A DNA stretch of 10,398 nucleotides, taken from Spirochaetota bacterium. GTDB lineage: Bacteria > Spirochaetota > Spirochaetia > Treponematales > Treponemataceae. This document shows positions 8,231-10,398 of this stretch, piece by piece. Location of the stretch: positions 1 to 10,398 of the forward strand of contig JAEWMY010000008.1 in assembly GCA_023393015.1 (NCBI GenBank), given 5' to 3'. The notes beneath the pieces were generated by a model. It did no database searches and was not told the DNA's origin. It saw nothing but the letters and a program-made list of their open reading frames with translations. The position numbers and the translations under genes are program-made. Every line of letters begins with the position of its first letter. The first letter of the stretch is position 1.

Positions 8231-8372
8231 GATACATGTCGCAAACGCTACCTTTTTTATATCTTCCCAGCCTTGGAGGACATTTGAGCCCTTCCTTTAA
8301 AGTTCGGCAAAAAATCTCTATTTTTCAGTACAAAACCGCAGAATATCTCCCGAAGATACAATATACTATCGT
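8231..8372. promoter_or_regulatory. Divergent intergenic control region
   Basis: This AT-richer 142-base gap must hold the start signals of the minus-strand operon and probably of the plus-strand outer-membrane gene. On the + strand TATACT (8362-8367) matches the -10 consensus at 5 of 6 bases but has no good -35 at 16-18 bases; if used, transcription would start almost at the ATG and give a leaderless mRNA. No ribosome binding site precedes the ATG at 8373. On the minus strand the only clear signal is the ribosome binding site AAAGGAAGGG (about 8289-8298); I could not place a -10/-35 pair with confidence. Confidence 0.4.
8257..8283 (-). other. RBS-ATG mini-ORF: displaced start of the TPR gene or leader peptide
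   Basis: On the minus strand an ATG at 8281-8283 follows AAAGGAAGGG (a good ribosome binding site, AAGGA 9 bases away). It reads MSSKAGKI and stops at TAA 8257-8259. The ATG is one base out of frame with the signal-peptide codons of the 980-residue gene. One extra G in the GGG run at 8266-8268 would join them as MSSKAGEDIKKVAFATC..., a textbook signal peptide. Either a base is missing (assembly error or real mutation), or this is a short upstream ORF from which ribosomes reinitiate at the ATG at 8230. Confidence 0.45.
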
Positions 8373-9644
8373 ATGGGTATGAGAATCAGGTACGTAAAAC
8401 TAGTAATCGTATTCCTCATCCTGGCCGCCCCGCGCCTCTTTGCGTTGGATATATCGAATCCGTACAGCGACCTCGTCGGTTTCTTCGAGGGGTTCGTCGA
8501 CGAAAACGAGGGGTTGACGACCTTTCGCTCCCTCATGATCCCGGCGGGCGGCAGGGCGGAAGCCCTCGGATCCTCCTTTACCGCGCTTGCCAACGACATC
8601 GGGTTTTTCGAGTCGAACCCCGCCGGCAGTTCCACGATGAGAAACACGGAACTCGCGGTATTCCACAACAACTGGATAGCCGATTCGAGACTGGAAACCG
8701 TATCCTACGCGACGCGACTGGAAAACCTGGGGTTCGGCGCATCGGTGCGCTGTTTTTACGTCCCCTTTACCGAGTACAACACCTTCGGAGAACGCGTTTC
8801 CCGCGGATACTACAGCGAAACATTCGCGACGTTGAATGTATCCTATAACTTCCTCGCGGGATACTACTTCAAGGGTATCGCGGTCGGCGCGAATATCAAG
8901 GCTGGCTATCGAAGCGTTCCCGATTATTCGAACAATTACGGCCATATCGACGAGGATTCGGGCGACGAACAATCCGCGTTCGCCATCATGGGCGACGTAG
9001 GCGCGCAAACCCGCTTCAACCTCTTCAAGCTCTACAACGCCCGCGAACCGAATTTCCATGTCGGTCTCAGCCTCAGGAACATCGGCCCTCCCGTCCTCGG
9101 GGAGCCCGTGCCGACCTTGGCGACGTTAGGCGCGTCCTGGAAGCCCGCGGCGCCGGTCACGATCGCCGCGGAAGTTCAACAGCCCCTGAACCTCGTAGAC
9201 CCGCACCTTTCCGGTACCATGTATTACGGCGCGGGCGTCATGGTCGAGTTCCTCTCGATGTTTACCTTTCTCGGGGGGCTTCAGCTCAAGGGCGCGAATC
9301 CCCGAATGAGCATCGGCGGGGAATTCACCGTCAAGGATCTTCAATTCAACGTCAACTATACCCTCGACATGACCACGCAAGCGGCCCTGTTCAACAGGAT
9401 AAGCCTTTCGGCGAAACTCAGCCTCGGTGACCGCGGACGGGCGGTACGCGCGAAACAGGTGGAAGAGCTGTACGTGGAGGGTCTCAAACTGTACGCGACC
9501 GGAAAGCTCGAGGAGGCGATCGTGATTTGGCAGGAGGCGCTCGCCATCGACAAACGTTTCGACCCCGCGGTGGAAGGCGTCAACGCCGCCAGCACGACAC
9601 TCGCCATACAGCGAAGGATAAAGGAAATCCAGCAACTGGATTGA
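8373..9644 (+). CDS. UPF0164/PorV-like outer-membrane protein with C-terminal TPR
   Basis: A 423-residue exported protein of the spirochaete UPF0164 type (related to FadL/PorV-like beta-barrels). The signal peptide spans residues 1-25 (hydrophobic core LVIVFLILAAP, likely cut after RLFA). Next comes the family hallmark near residue 55: PAGGRAEALGSSFTALANDI followed by FFESNPAGSS, then alternating short strands rich in aromatic residues to about residue 350, as expected for a barrel. From about 361 a TPR-like unit follows (EELYVEGLKLYATGKLEEAI, ALAIDKRFDPA), so the protein lacks the C-terminal aromatic residue of a classical barrel; the TPR would face the periplasm. A start at the second ATG (8379) is equally possible; neither has a Shine-Dalgarno sequence. 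It may transport hydrophobic substrates or serve as an envelope scaffold; substrate unknown. It diverges from the TPR/phosphatase operon. Confidence 0.88.
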   Translation: MGMRIRYVKLVIVFLILAAPRLFALDISNPYSDLVGFFEGFVDENEGLTTFRSLMIPAGGRAEALGSSFTALANDIGFFESNPAGSSTMRNTELAVFHNNWIADSRLETVSYATRLENLGFGASVRCFYVPFTEYNTFGERVSRGYYSETFATLNVSYNFLAGYYFKGIAVGANIKAGYRSVPDYSNNYGHIDEDSGDEQSAFAIMGDVGAQTRFNLFKLYNAREPNFHVGLSLRNIGPPVLGEPVPTLATLGASWKPAAPVTIAAEVQQPLNLVDPHLSGTMYYGAGVMVEFLSMFTFLGGLQLKGANPRMSIGGEFTVKDLQFNVNYTLDMTTQAALFNRISLSAKLSLGDRGRAVRAKQVEELYVEGLKLYATGKLEEAIVIWQEALAIDKRFDPAVEGVNAASTTLAIQRRIKEIQQLD

Positions 9645-9683
9645 CGCGAGCCTTCAAGCCCGATGGCATTCGGCCCCGATCCG

Positions 9684-10398
9684 CTATTTCTTTTTGCTGA
9701 ACATCCGGTAATTGATCTCGGGAAAGAGATTGTCCACCTTCTCGATCTTCGTGAGCCACTCCGTACTGATGAAATTCGACCCGAGTGACTCGTAGACGAC
9801 TGTGAAGGCGCGGACGCTTTCCTCGAACCTCCTGCGGGCGTACTCGCTTTGGTCGGTCTCGTTCATCATGAGGAACCAGTCCATGGTCTGACCGAGCAGG
9901 AGTTCCCTCGCCGCCATGTCCAGCGCGCGTTCCTTGAGGCCGGTATCGTCGGGGAACCGCTCCGCGAGGTCTATCATGCGCATCGTGGCCATGCGGATAT
10001 ACGGATACATCCAGTCGTTCGAGCTGTTGAGAACGTCGTCGGCGTACCCGTTGTCGAACCAGGACGAGCAAAACGGGTCTATAACGCCTCCCTCCGGAGC
10101 GGTCGTCGCCCGCGCGGAAGGAAGGGCGAACGAGATATCGGAACGCTGCGCGACCGAACGAAAGACGGTCTCGAGCCAGGAAATTCCCTCGTACCAGGTT
10201 TGCCCGAAAAACTCTGCGGGAAACGCGCATACCGTGGTTACCGGCGCGCCCTCGAGGAGGGACGAGGCGCGCGCTAGCGTCTCTACCCTGCGCTCGATAA
10301 AGGCGGAGGCGTCGGCGGCGACCGCCTGGTGCGCCCGCGCGATACCGTACACTTCCGCGGACGGCGCGCCTCCGGTTCCCCGCGCGTGATACCGGAAA
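9684..10398 (-). CDS. GH57 (DUF1957-type) alpha-glucan branching-enzyme homologue, C-terminal part
   Basis: The 5' part lies beyond the right edge; the frame is open to base 10398, and the GTG at 10350-10352 is internal, because the upstream codons also read as protein. The 238 visible residues match the C-terminal half of GH57 branching enzymes: FFGQTWYEGISWL (catalytic region 4), then SSWFDNGYADDVLNSSNDW with YPYIRMATMRMIDLAERF, ARELLLGQTMDWF, YARRRFEESVRAF and the closing DNLFPEINYRMF. Family members make alpha-1,6 branches in glycogen-like glucans in the cytoplasm. The position normally held by the acid/base Asp (DxELFGHWW) is Pro here (FPAEFFGQTW, codon 10218-10220), and the conserved His is Gln, so this copy may not be catalytic. 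It converges on the outer-membrane gene with 39 bases between the stops and no clear terminator there. Confidence 0.88.
   Translation of the reverse strand, partial: FRYHARGTGGAPSAEVYGIARAHQAVAADASAFIERRVETLARASSLLEGAPVTTVCAFPAEFFGQTWYEGISWLETVFRSVAQRSDISFALPSARATTAPEGGVIDPFCSSWFDNGYADDVLNSSNDWMYPYIRMATMRMIDLAERFPDDTGLKERALDMAARELLLGQTMDWFLMMNETDQSEYARRRFEESVRAFTVVYESLGSNFISTEWLTKIEKVDNLFPEINYRMFSKKK

Noticed and set aside
9645..9683. Possible bidirectional terminator between the convergent genes
   Set aside because: Only a 4-bp stem (CCGA/TCGG) with a 6-base loop could be drawn, and no T-tract follows on the + strand.

Overview
The window looks like chromosomal DNA of a GC-rich spirochaete, probably Treponema/Spirochaetaceae-like. 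The basis is protein content: a UPF0164-type outer-membrane protein with a C-terminal TPR, a large exported TPR protein, a multi-domain SpoIIE/RsbU-type phosphatase receptor and a DUF1957-type GH57 protein. This placement rests on family recognition by eye, not a database search. I see no mobile element, CRISPR array, tRNA or rRNA.

Layout, left to right. Positions 1-352 hold no convincing gene but several inverted repeats, ending in a strong terminator-like hairpin plus T-tract that reads on the + strand. Positions 353-8230 form one tightly packed minus-strand operon, transcribed right to left: an exported 980-residue TPR protein, then (ATGA overlap) a 1530-residue membrane receptor-phosphatase, then (4-base gap) a 113-residue helical protein with a GTG start. 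A 142-base AT-richer divergent control region (8231-8372) separates this operon from a plus-strand gene (8373-9644) for a UPF0164/PorV-like outer-membrane protein. Converging on that gene is the 3' part of a GH57 alpha-glucan branching-enzyme homologue (9684-10398, minus, cut by the window edge).

How the genes may work together (inference): the operon looks like an envelope-to-cytoplasm signalling unit. The TPR protein is exported. The second protein displays a beta-propeller, FN3-like domains and an IPT-like domain outside the inner membrane, has a second extracytoplasmic sensor region between two further membrane helices, and carries HAMP plus a PP2C phosphatase in the cytoplasm. Its expected partner (a phosphorylated anti-anti-sigma or similar STAS protein) is not in the window. 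The divergent outer-membrane protein also ends in a TPR, so the two promoter-sharing units may both act in the periplasm or outer membrane.

Points most worth a second look: the start of the 980-residue gene, where a good RBS and ATG sit one base out of frame with a signal peptide that otherwise lacks a start; the replacement of the expected catalytic Asp by Pro in the GH57 protein; the long insertion in the PP2C domain; and repeated CTCCGTT arms in the left noncoding region that allow mutually exclusive hairpins.
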